Source of the DNA: Acidobacteriota bacterium
GTDB taxonomy: Bacteria > Acidobacteriota > Terriglobia > Terriglobales > Acidobacteriaceae
Assembly (NCBI GenBank): GCA_021778315.1
Contig: JAJYCQ010000005.1
Coordinates: 1 to 64,000 of the forward strand
DNA length: 64,000 nt
Reading direction: 5' to 3'
The translations under genes were made by a program, and so were the position numbers. Each line of letters starts with the position of its first letter. Position 1 is the first letter of the stretch. Below, in pieces: positions 10,805-18,973 of the stretch. The notes under the pieces were generated by a model that was not told the origin of the DNA, did not search any database, and saw nothing but the letters and a program-made list of their open reading frames with translations.

Positions 10805-12272
10805 CTTCAGTATGTTTGGCAGCGTCGTTCCGTTTTTGTTCCAGCGTGTTGAGGTAGTCTTCCGTGATGTCTCCGGTGACGTAAACTCCATCGAAGACCG
10901 AGGTATCGAAGTGGGTGAGGCCGGGAGCAGCCTCGGTGATGGCCTGCTTCAGATCGTCGAGATCCTGAAAGATGAGTTCGTCAGCACCGATGTCGTCGGC
11001 CAGTTGGCGGACATCTCGGCCGCTGGCGATCAACTCGGAACGCGCCGGCATGTCGATGCCGTAGACGTTGGGGAAGCGGACGGGCGGAGCTGCGGAGCTG
11101 ACATAGACCTTCTTCGCTCCCTGCTCGCGGACCATCGCGATGATTTCGCGGATGGTGGTGCCTCGCACGATGGAGTCGTCTACGAGCAGCACGTTTTTGC
11201 CCTGGAAGGCTTGCGGAATGGGGTTCAGCTTGCGGCGGATCGACTGCTTGCGCTGGGCCTGGCCGGGCATGATGAAGGTCCTGCCGACGTAGCGATTTCG
11301 TACCAGAGCATCGCGGTACGGAAGCTGCAGGCGAGTGGCAATCTCCTGCGCGGCGACGCGGCTTGTGGACGGGATCGGGATGACCACGTCGATCGGCACA
11401 TGCGCCCATTCGCGCTTGATCTTGGCTGCGAGCTTGGTGCCCATGTTGATGCGGCACTGGTAGACGGAGGCGCCATCGAGGACCGAGTCGGGGCGCGCGA
11501 GATAGACGTACTCGAAGAGGCACGGAGCCTTCTCGTGGGCCAGCAGACTCTCGTGCCGGTAGACGGTTCCCTGCATGTCGATGAAGACGACTTCACCCGG
11601 AGCGAGGTCGTGGTCGAGGTCGAACCCGGCGACCTGCAGGGCCACGCTCTCCGAAGCAATCATGTACTCGGCGTCTTTGCCCTCGCCGCGCGAGCCAAAG
11701 ACCAGGGGCCTGATTCCGTGGAGGTCGCGGAAGGCGATCATGCCGACGCCGGCGACCATCGCGATGACGGCATAACCGCCCTTGCATCGTCGATGGACCT
11801 CTTCGACGGCGGCGAAGATGTCGAACTCGTTGGGCTGGACAGCGCCTCGCCGCACCATTGCATGCGCGAAGACGTTGAGCATGACCTCGGAGTCGGAGCT
11901 GGTGTTGAGGTGGCGCATATCGGTGCGGAAGAGGCTGTCCACGATCTCGGAGACGTTGGTCAGATTGCCGTTATGCGCGAAGATAATTCCGTAGGGAGAG
12001 TTGACGTAGAAGGGCTGCGCCTCTGCTACCGACGCGCACCCTGCGGTGGGGTAGCGGACGTGCCCGACGCCCATGTTGCCGAGGAGTCGCGCCATGTTTC
12101 CGGCGTCGAAGACATCGGTGATGAGGCCGTTACCCTTCTCGAGGTAGAAGCGGTCCTCAAAGCACGTTGCAATGCCCGCAGCGTCCTGGCCGCGGTGCTG
12201 AAGCATGGAGAGGCTTTCGTAGATTACCGAGCTTACTGGACTGCGCCCGAAGACGCCGACAATACCACACAT
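10761..12272 (-). CDS. purF: Amidophosphoribosyltransferase
   Basis: First committed step of purine synthesis: PRPP and glutamine to phosphoribosylamine. The protein starts MCGIVGVFG, so Cys2 becomes the N-terminal glutaminase nucleophile after Met removal. The PRPP-binding motif [17 protein letters not shown] lies in the phosphoribosyltransferase half. At 503 residues it is complete. A GAGGG ribosome site precedes the ATG. It is the first gene of the eight-gene minus-strand pur operon, so the promoter should lie in 12273-12579. No PurR-type operator could be recognised by eye. Confidence 0.96.
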   Translation of the reverse strand: MCGIVGVFGRSPVSSVIYESLSMLQHRGQDAAGIATCFEDRFYLEKGNGLITDVFDAGNMARLLGNMGVGHVRYPTAGCASVAEAQPFYVNSPYGIIFAHNGNLTNVSEIVDSLFRTDMRHLNTSSDSEVMLNVFAHAMVRRGAVQPNEFDIFAAVEEVHRRCKGGYAVIAMVAGVGMIAFRDLHGIRPLVFGSRGEGKDAEYMIASESVALQVAGFDLDHDLAPGEVVFIDMQGTVYRHESLLAHEKAPCLFEYVYLARPDSVLDGASVYQCRINMGTKLAAKIKREWAHVPIDVVIPIPSTSRVAAQEIATRLQLPYRDALVRNRYVGRTFIMPGQAQRKQSIRRKLNPIPQAFQGKNVLLVDDSIVRGTTIREIIAMVREQGAKKVYVSSAAPPVRFPNVYGIDMPARSELIASGRDVRQLADDIGADELIFQDLDDLKQAITEAAPGLTHFDTSVFDGVYVTGDITEDYLNTLEQKRNDAAKHTEDVASHITRNLSAHL

Positions 12273-12579
12273 GGTCCCTCACTGCCTGGCTGATGCCGGG
12301 TGCCTTCGATGGTTGAAACGAAGTCTGCCGGCGGAGATAAATGAAGCTGAAGTCGTCGGTGTGCTTCAGTACGTTTAGATTCCGGTCCAGCGAAAACGGT
12401 TCAGCGGAGCGGATGTCTCGCGCCACCCAACGCCGTGGCGGCCAGGAAAATAGGACTTCTCCATCATCTCTCATACGGATGAGGAAAATGGGGCATGGAC
12501 GGCCCTGCAAGGAGATTTTCCGGAAGAAATCGCGGGAACTCGTGTGTATTCGGAGCTACGAATGCGTTTATCGAGCTCA
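12273..12579. other. Intergenic region upstream of the pur operon
   Basis: About 307 bases between purF and the 3' end of the next minus-strand gene. It must hold the pur operon promoter, but no convincing -35/-10 pair, purine riboswitch or inverted repeat was found by eye. The only clear element is the purF ribosome site next to 12273. The stretch contains AT-richer patches (around 12330-12380 and 12445-12550). Short open frames here look spurious. Confidence 0.4.
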
Positions 12580-14280
12580 CTAGAAGTTGAAGGAGAGGCC
12601 GCCCTGGATGCCGCGGGGAATCTGCGCGAGGAAGAGGGTCTGGCCATCGGGAGCGAGGACCGGCTGATAGCCCTGCTCGAGGAGGTTGGTCGCCTCGACG
12701 ACCGCATCCACCCCCTGGGGTAGCAGTCGGCCATACCAAAGCCGCTGGCGCAGGTAAAAGCTCAGATAGGCTTCCTCCGGCGTAGCGTTATATGCATTGA
12801 CCTGGGTCAGCGTGCGGAGAGGCTGCCAGCGATATTCCACCCTCAGATCGCTGCCGGTTCGCGCGACCTTGCCTCGCAAGGCAGCGCTGATGGCTGACGC
12901 CGTCTGCGGACTCGTCCCCGCTGCGAGGTCGGTCATGACGAGGTTTCCCTTGCTGCGCAATACGGTGCCGAGGTCGTACTCGACCCATGCCGACATAGCC
13001 GGGGTGAGGGGCTGCATGAGCGAAACGCTGAGGCCGCGGCCGGCATATCCCGGGGCCGCCGCTTCGAACGTACCCGTGGTCGGGTCCGCGACGGCTCCTA
13101 CGGCTTGTAGCGCGCCACGTCCCATGAGGCCGCTGCCACCGATCGCGCTGTAGGCAAAGCGGTCAAGATACGCAGAGGCACTGACGACGCGGCTCCCCAG
13201 CTTGCGGCTAACGGAGATCTCCTGGTGCAGGCCGCTGTCGCTTAGCGGGCGACCGTGCGCGTCGGTTACGGCTGTCAAGGTTGGTTCTAACTGATCGAGG
13301 TCGTCGGAGCTCTGCAGCTCGCGGCCGGTTGCAAAGCGATATTCGACGACGACATTGCTGCCCGGACGTAAGGTCAGCCGGAGGAAAGGCTCCGCCTCGA
13401 GCCGGGTGGCCTCAAGGCGCTCGGCCTCGAGCAGGGTGCCGACGTCGATCAGGAAGGTGTCGCCGAGGGTAAATTGCTGGGTGCTGGCGAGGTGCAAGAC
13501 CTGCAGACCGTTGGTCGAGCCACCGCTCATCATCTCGGGATGCGACTGAAAGCTGGAGACCATCCGGGTGCTTCCGCTGAACGGCGTTCGCCGCTCGTAG
13601 CCGGTGATGACCGCAACGGACGGGCCGGCAGAATACTCTCCTCCGGAGTTGCCGAGATCCGCGCGAAATACCGCTCCATCTCCATCCGCCATCGTGCGAT
13701 CCAGCACCAGGGACTGGTGCATGCCTCCGTCGCCAAAGCCGCCATCGCCGTTGGTGAGAACGATCTTTCCCTGCGAAGAGACCCGGTGGGTCTGATCCGC
13801 GCTAGTGGAGACCGAGGTCCCGTCTTCCGGGTCGACCAGCCGCAGCAGCGGCCGACTGGCGGTGGAACGCAGCGTCCACTTCCAGTCGTCGACGGGCTCA
13901 TCGGCGCGGCGGCGCTGGGCGGGAAGCCAGTTGTCCGCCTCGAATACGGCGCTCATGGTGAGATTAACGACGGACTGGACCCCTGCGCGGAGGCGAATAT
14001 TATTTCGTGAAAAGGGGACAAAGAAGGCGGCGGTGGCGCGGAGTTGATAGCGGCCGGGCGCGACCATGGGCATCATGTAGCGGCCGTGGTCGTCGCTGAT
14101 GGCGGTGGCTACCGTGGTTGCGTCGGCGCGCAGCAACTCTATCAGCGCACCCATCTGGGGTGTGCCGCGAACATCGCGCACTGTGCCGGAGATCATGGCA
14201 GGGGTCGGCATGGCGAGACTCTGCCCGGTCCAACCTGCTACGAACAGCATCAGCAACAAACCTGGTACGACTCGTTTCAC
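12580..14280 (-). CDS. Secreted outer-membrane beta-barrel protein with N-terminal carboxypeptidase-regulatory-like domain
   Basis: Probably an outer-membrane protein related to the acidobacterial TonB-receptor-like family. After a signal peptide (KRVVPGLLLMLFVAGW, ending near TGQSLA) comes an Ig-like carboxypeptidase-regulatory domain at about residues 28-105 (ISGTVRDVRGTPQMGALIEL, DDHGRYMMPMVAPGRYQLRA). The rest is rich in alternating polar/hydrophobic strands and ends GGLSFNF; a terminal Phe is typical of barrel proteins inserted by Bam. It is short (566 residues against roughly 1000 for full receptors) and I see no plug domain or TonB box. The chosen start is the GTG at 14280, with GAGGG ten bases upstream; a TTG at 14289 is possible. 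It follows the GWxTD gene on the same strand by 184 bases. Confidence 0.7.
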   Translation of the reverse strand: MKRVVPGLLLMLFVAGWTGQSLAMPTPAMISGTVRDVRGTPQMGALIELLRADATTVATAISDDHGRYMMPMVAPGRYQLRATAAFFVPFSRNNIRLRAGVQSVVNLTMSAVFEADNWLPAQRRRADEPVDDWKWTLRSTASRPLLRLVDPEDGTSVSTSADQTHRVSSQGKIVLTNGDGGFGDGGMHQSLVLDRTMADGDGAVFRADLGNSGGEYSAGPSVAVITGYERRTPFSGSTRMVSSFQSHPEMMSGGSTNGLQVLHLASTQQFTLGDTFLIDVGTLLEAERLEATRLEAEPFLRLTLRPGSNVVVEYRFATGRELQSSDDLDQLEPTLTAVTDAHGRPLSDSGLHQEISVSRKLGSRVVSASAYLDRFAYSAIGGSGLMGRGALQAVGAVADPTTGTFEAAAPGYAGRGLSVSLMQPLTPAMSAWVEYDLGTVLRSKGNLVMTDLAAGTSPQTASAISAALRGKVARTGSDLRVEYRWQPLRTLTQVNAYNATPEEAYLSFYLRQRLWYGRLLPQGVDAVVEATNLLEQGYQPVLAPDGQTLFLAQIPRGIQGGLSFNF

Positions 14281-14464
14281 CGCGCTCAAACCCTCATCTG
14301 CGCGTCTGCGGCTCTCCGAAATTCCGCCCAGTCGGGAAGCCGGACGGCGGTATAGCTGGTGGAGGCGGCCAACACGGAACTGTCCTGTGTGGCTTGGCTC
14401 CTCGTGCCCGGAACGCGATCGGTTGATCGCGGACTGGGACACCCTGCAACGGTCCTTCTTCAGT

Positions 14465-16225
14465 TTACTGCTCCACAATGAACGGAGCGCTCTGGGCGAT
14501 CTGCTGCTTGGAGACACCGTCATTCACCTTGATCGTCACCTGATACCGTCCGGGCTCGAGAGCCGCCAACGGCATCGTCTTCTCCAGCGTCAACTGATCC
14601 GCATTGGGATTCAGCTTCGCGGCCGACTCTTCCGAGTCGAGAATCTGCTTGTTTGTTGCGAGATCCAGTATCTGATACTCAATCGTTGCATCGTTGCGCT
14701 TGTTGTCGCCGATGCCAAGATTATAAACCTGCATCCAGAAGTTGAGGTTCTGGGCGCGATGGAATGTGACCGGCGCGGAGATCGTCGGAGGGACCCGGGG
14801 GATCACCTTGGTGTTCCCAATGACGAAGCTGCCGGCTCCGACATCCTTGGACGGAACCCGCTCCATCTCCCCTGCCAGGATCAGCGAGGAGGAGGCAAGG
14901 CGGTCGTCGTCAAACTTAGGGACATCGACGCTGCGTCTCCAGGTTCCCATGTGGTCAGGATTGTTTACGTCCTTGATCGCGATCTCGAGCTTGTAGCGGC
15001 CGGGCGGTAGGGGAATCGCATTCCAGTAGACCGACATATTGTTCTTGGTGCGCTGCAGCAGGTCGCTGGGCGTCTCGACCTTGACGGTGTCCTCAAAGGT
15101 ATAGACGACGTGATGGTTAATGTTGCTGACGCGGCCGAGGATGTTGACCGTACCGGTCGAATCGCCTTCCTTGGTGCTGTAGGTGATGTCGCCGTTGCGG
15201 ATCTGCAGGGTGACGGGAACCATCACGGTCTCGTTGGTCAACTTGACGTAATCAGTGCGAACGTCGAAGAGGAAGGGAGGGCCTGCGAGCACCTTGGAGG
15301 AAGCCAGGAACTTGTCCAGGTCAGCGAACTTGACCGGAGGAGGAGCAAAGAGCTTGGCGAAGGTGTCGAGGCGGTCGAACTGCTTGCTCTGCTGCGACGA
15401 GGCCATCGGACCGGTTCCGAGCTGCTCCAGGCCTCCGCCCGCGAAACGGTCGGCCTTCTTGGCCTGACCCATCTCTTCATACTGGGTGAGGCCGGCGCCC
15501 GGGACGTGCTTAAGAGCGTCCTTCTCGGAGCGGTCCATGGTGGCGTGATAGTCGCCGCACATGCAAGTGTCGACGAACTCAATGTCGATGTTGTCGCCAA
15601 TGCCTTCGAGGTAGCGGTAGTGCCAGACTTCAAAGGGGAAGGTCGAGGTATTACCACCGCCCTCGTCCATCGGGCGGTCGTAGCTTCCTCCGGACGGGTG
15701 GGAGTCGATACTGTCGGCCTTGCCGTAAGCAATATAGATGTGGCCGCGGTCGGTCATCCAGCCGGGCTTTCCTGCCGCAAAGTGCTCATTCGCATAGGCG
15801 ATGCGGGCGTAGTACTCATCCCGGTACTCGTTGTCGTTGGAGTCGGGGTTGGGGTTGCGGCGGAGCCAGAACTGCTCGATGAACGCATCGCGCTCTTCGT
15901 CGTTGGAGAGGCTCTTGAAGGTCTTGGCCTCCTGGTCGGTGATGATCCAGCGGACATCCTCATCCAGCCACTTTTTGTAGGAGCCCTTCAACTCCTGCAC
16001 GGTCGCCTTGCGGCGTTCACGCTCTTCGTGGTCGCTCAGCCGGCGCTTCAACGGATCCGGCTTCTCTGCGACCGGCGGAGTCTTGGTAACTCCCCCATTA
16101 TCCTGAACGGTCTGCGTGGTCGAATCGCTGGCCGGAGCGGACTGGGCAAGCGCGGCAGCGCCTGTGCACGAGAGCGCCAGAATAGCTAAACCGGACACAA
16201 TGAAACGAACCTGCGGGATTTTCAT
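14465..16225 (-). CDS. GWxTD domain-containing secreted protein
   Basis: Exported protein of a family common in Acidobacteriota and Bacteroidota, of unknown biochemical role. The mature protein follows a signal peptide (VRFIVSGLAILALSCTGAAA, cleavage near ALAQ). The GWxTD signature GWMTDRGHIYIAYG lies about 160 residues in, within a domain starting at KKWLDEDVRWIITDQE and containing FIEQFWLRRNPNP. The C-terminal third is beta-rich, with PGRYKLEIAI- and PGRYQVTIKV-like strands. I start at the ATG at 16225 (MKIPQVRF, 586 residues), which gives a clean signal peptide. An upstream ATG at 16249, preceded by AAGGG, would add eight residues. It is divergent from the efflux adaptor gene across about 280 bases that should hold both promoters. 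Confidence 0.82.
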   Translation of the reverse strand: MKIPQVRFIVSGLAILALSCTGAAALAQSAPASDSTTQTVQDNGGVTKTPPVAEKPDPLKRRLSDHEERERRKATVQELKGSYKKWLDEDVRWIITDQEAKTFKSLSNDEERDAFIEQFWLRRNPNPDSNDNEYRDEYYARIAYANEHFAAGKPGWMTDRGHIYIAYGKADSIDSHPSGGSYDRPMDEGGGNTSTFPFEVWHYRYLEGIGDNIDIEFVDTCMCGDYHATMDRSEKDALKHVPGAGLTQYEEMGQAKKADRFAGGGLEQLGTGPMASSQQSKQFDRLDTFAKLFAPPPVKFADLDKFLASSKVLAGPPFLFDVRTDYVKLTNETVMVPVTLQIRNGDITYSTKEGDSTGTVNILGRVSNINHHVVYTFEDTVKVETPSDLLQRTKNNMSVYWNAIPLPPGRYKLEIAIKDVNNPDHMGTWRRSVDVPKFDDDRLASSSLILAGEMERVPSKDVGAGSFVIGNTKVIPRVPPTISAPVTFHRAQNLNFWMQVYNLGIGDNKRNDATIEYQILDLATNKQILDSEESAAKLNPNADQLTLEKTMPLAALEPGRYQVTIKVNDGVSKQQIAQSAPFIVEQ

Positions 16226-16508
16226 GAGGGGGCCATACTCCTGATACATAGACGCCCTTATTCTAGCCCCCGGAGACCCTGTGCACAAGGCACCCTTACA
16301 ACCCACTGGTATCATGAAGACATCGAAGCAGTTCCACGACTCAGGCGCCCCCCGAATCCGGCGATACAGTACTCTGGGAATTGTGTTCTTCAGAGGAAAT
16401 ACAGATTGCACGGAACCTTTGCCCGAATCCCTGCGTATACCTCTGCAATGAGCCTCACTGCGAACGTGTGCCCTGGCAACACAAAGCACTTCGCTACAGA
16501 AAGCGTCC

Positions 16509-17909
16509 ATGACCGGTAAGAAGATACTGCTGATCGTACTCATTGTAGTTGTCGTCGCAGGAGTTATTGCGGGGACGGTCATTCACAGCCGCTCGAACGT
16601 CACCGCCGTTACGACGGCCAAGGCCGTCAGCGAGGATTTAGTCTCCACCGTGAGCGGCACGGGCCAGATCAAGCCCAAGACCTACGTCAACGTGGGAGCG
16701 ACCTCGTTCGGGCGCATTACGCACCTGTATGTGAAAGAGGGTGACCAGGTAAAGGCTGGGCAGCTGCTGGCAACGGTGGAGAGCGAACAGCCCGCCAGCG
16801 CGGTAGCGGCGCAGCAGGCCACCATCGCCTCCTCGCGCACCAATGTCGACTCCTACGTGGCCGCCGAGAAGACCGCCGAAGCCAATGTGGACCAAGCCGA
16901 AGCCGACCTCGAGCAGAAGAAGTTCGACTACCAGCGAGCCCAGGCACTTTACTCCAGCAAACTGATTGCGAAGCAGGATTTTGACGCCAAGAAGGCGCTG
17001 TACGACGTTGACGTTGCGACGCTAGCGCAGCGTAAGGCAGCCGTGTTGCAGGCCAAGGCGCAGACTGCGTCCGCTCGCAGCCAGGTGGCGCAGGGCGTCG
17101 CCACACTGCGAGGCAATGACTACTCGCTGGGGCTGACCCGCAGCCTCGCGCCCTTCGACGGCCTGGTGACCAACGTACCGGTACGCGAGGGTGAGACGGT
17201 TGTGGTCGGCATCCAGAACGCTGAGGGCTCGACGCTGATGACCCTGGCCGATATGTCGGTCATCACGGCCGAGGTGAAGGTGGATGAGACCGACATCGTG
17301 AACGTCGCGCTCGGCCAGACGGCCAACGTGACGGTCGACGCCTTCCCTGGCAAGGTCTTCACCGGCAAGGTTACCGAGGTGGGCGATCAGGCGCTGCTCC
17401 GCACTACCGGAGTGGCGACATCGCAGTCCACCACCGGCACGGAAGAGGCGAAGGACTTCAAGGTAGTGGTGACGCTCGATCCGACCAAGGTGGATCTGCG
17501 TCCGGGCCTGTCGTGCACGGCCAAGATCACGACGGCGCACCAGCCCAATACGCTGACGATTCCTATCCAGGCGCTGGTGGAGCGCGAGCCTGTCGCAGAG
17601 CAGACGCTGTTCAAGGATCGCGGCAAGACAGCGTCCGCGGCCTCGGATCCCGCGCCTAGCAAGTCGGCGGCGCTGGTGCAGGGCGTATACCTCCTGGTCG
17701 ACGACAAGGGCCGCCTGCGGGTTCGCTTCGTTCCCGTCACCACGGGCATTACCGGGACCACGGACATCGAGGTACTCTCCGGGCTGAAGGCTGGCGATGA
17801 GATCGTCACTGGCCACTACAAGATCCTGCGCACGCTCAAGAGCGGAGTCGCCGTAAAACGCGACAACTCAGTCGTGGCACCGACCAACACTGACGACAGC
17901 TCCAGCTAG
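16509..17909 (+). CDS. Efflux transporter periplasmic adaptor, MacA/HlyD-like membrane-fusion protein
   Basis: Links an inner-membrane transporter to a TolC-like channel. The protein has one N-terminal membrane anchor at about residues 4-25. Half of a lipoyl/barrel-sandwich domain follows (GRITHLYVKEGDQVKAGQLLATVES), then a long coiled-coil hairpin at roughly residues 85-200 (AEKTAEANVDQAEADLEQKK), the second lipoyl half (APFDGLVTNVPVREGETV) and beta-barrel domains. The C-terminal part includes a 30-residue Ser/Ala-rich insertion before VQGVYLLVDDKGRLRVR. It is followed by a MacB-like ATPase, which supports a MacAB-type pump rather than an RND pump. Confidence 0.9.
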   Translation: MTGKKILLIVLIVVVVAGVIAGTVIHSRSNVTAVTTAKAVSEDLVSTVSGTGQIKPKTYVNVGATSFGRITHLYVKEGDQVKAGQLLATVESEQPASAVAAQQATIASSRTNVDSYVAAEKTAEANVDQAEADLEQKKFDYQRAQALYSSKLIAKQDFDAKKALYDVDVATLAQRKAAVLQAKAQTASARSQVAQGVATLRGNDYSLGLTRSLAPFDGLVTNVPVREGETVVVGIQNAEGSTLMTLADMSVITAEVKVDETDIVNVALGQTANVTVDAFPGKVFTGKVTEVGDQALLRTTGVATSQSTTGTEEAKDFKVVVTLDPTKVDLRPGLSCTAKITTAHQPNTLTIPIQALVEREPVAEQTLFKDRGKTASAASDPAPSKSAALVQGVYLLVDDKGRLRVRFVPVTTGITGTTDIEVLSGLKAGDEIVTGHYKILRTLKSGVAVKRDNSVVAPTNTDDSSS

Positions 17910-17966
17910 CCCGAACCACGGCTAGAGCGAACGCAACGTCTTCAACCGTTTTCCCCGGAGACCCTT

Positions 17967-18740
17967 ATGACCATCGACACCTCCGAAGTCATCGCCCCCG
18001 AGCAGAATCGTATCGGCGCCAATGCCGACGGTCCTCACGACGGCGACGTCATCGTCACCGACAACCTGTGGAAGACGTACGAGATGGGCGACCAGGTCGT
18101 GAATGCGCTGCGAGGCGTTGACATCCGTATTCGCCACAACGAATACGTCGCGATCATGGGGCCGTCAGGCTCGGGGAAGTCAACGCTGATGAACCTGATT
18201 GGCTGCCTCGACAGCCCGTCGCAGGGACGCTACTGGCTGAACGGCCACGACGTCTCCGAACTCAACGACGACGAGCTTGCCCGCATCCGCAACAAGGAGA
18301 TCGGCTTCGTCTTCCAGACGTTCAACCTGCTGGCCCGGGCAACGGCGCTGCACAATGTGGAGCTGCCGCTGATCTACAACGGGACGCCGTCGGCTGAGCG
18401 GATCGCGCGCGCCAAGTTCGTGCTCGAGTCGGTGAACCTGGGCGAGCGCATGAACCACAAGCCGAACGAGCTCTCGGGAGGCCAGCGGCAGCGCGTGGCC
18501 ATCGCCCGGGCGCTGGTCAATAAGCCATCGATCATCCTGGCCGATGAGCCGACCGGCAACCTGGACTCGAAGACCTCGGTGGAGATTATGGCGCTGTTCG
18601 ACGACCTGCACGCGCAGGGGAATACGATCGTGCTGGTGACCCACGAACCGGACATCGCCGACTACGCTCACCGGATCATCTCGATCCGCGACGGCTCGGT
18701 CGAATCGGATGGCCCCAGCACCCGCGTCCGCAAACACTAA
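17967..18740 (+). CDS. ABC transporter ATP-binding protein, MacB/LolD type
   Basis: ATPase subunit that energises a MacB/LolCDE-like exporter. All ATPase motifs are intact: Walker A GPSGSGKS (residues 65-72), Q-loop region [20 protein letters not shown], signature LSGGQRQR (169-176), Walker B IILADEP (189-195) and the switch region VTHEP. The N terminus has about 28 extra polar residues before the ABC fold. It follows the adaptor gene by 57 bases and is likely co-transcribed. Unusually, no FtsX/MacB-type permease follows; the next gene encodes an unrelated secreted protein, so the permease must be encoded elsewhere. Confidence 0.94.
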   Translation: MTIDTSEVIAPEQNRIGANADGPHDGDVIVTDNLWKTYEMGDQVVNALRGVDIRIRHNEYVAIMGPSGSGKSTLMNLIGCLDSPSQGRYWLNGHDVSELNDDELARIRNKEIGFVFQTFNLLARATALHNVELPLIYNGTPSAERIARAKFVLESVNLGERMNHKPNELSGGQRQRVAIARALVNKPSIILADEPTGNLDSKTSVEIMALFDDLHAQGNTIVLVTHEPDIADYAHRIISIRDGSVESDGPSTRVRKH

Positions 18741-18778
18741 AGCCCGCTTCCGCAAACATAAGGACGGCTTCCGCAACG
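18724..18778 (+). repeat. Imperfect tandem repeat across the 3' end of the ABC ATPase gene
   Basis: Three imperfect copies of a unit centred on TCCGCAAACA: 18724-18742 (the last codons and stop of the ATPase gene), 18745-18763, and a shorter third at 18766-18778. The second copy repeats TCCGCAAACA and a TAA-like end. This looks like a small local duplication of the gene's 3' end. A hairpin (GAGA, TCGC / GCGA, TCTC) at about 18782-18803 follows and could act as a weak terminator, although it has no U-tract. Confidence 0.5.
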
Positions 18779-18973
18779 GCTGAGATTCGCTATCCGCGAT
18801 CTCAAGGGCGGCTGGGCAGGCCCCTACGCTCAAGTGACTGGAGGCGAGTGACATGCCCTCCTATGGCTACGCCGTGCCTGCGGAGAATTCGGGGTCCGGG
18901 GCACCACGTTATACAGCCCCTCAAGATCATCTCTGCCTACCTGCATGGTGTACTGCGCGTCTAAACTAGAAGT

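Noticed and set aside
10422..12293. Long plus-strand frame (623 codons) antisense to purF and purL
   Set aside because: Asp/Val/Gly-rich with no recognisable domain, fully opposite well-conserved enzymes; an artefact of high GC content.
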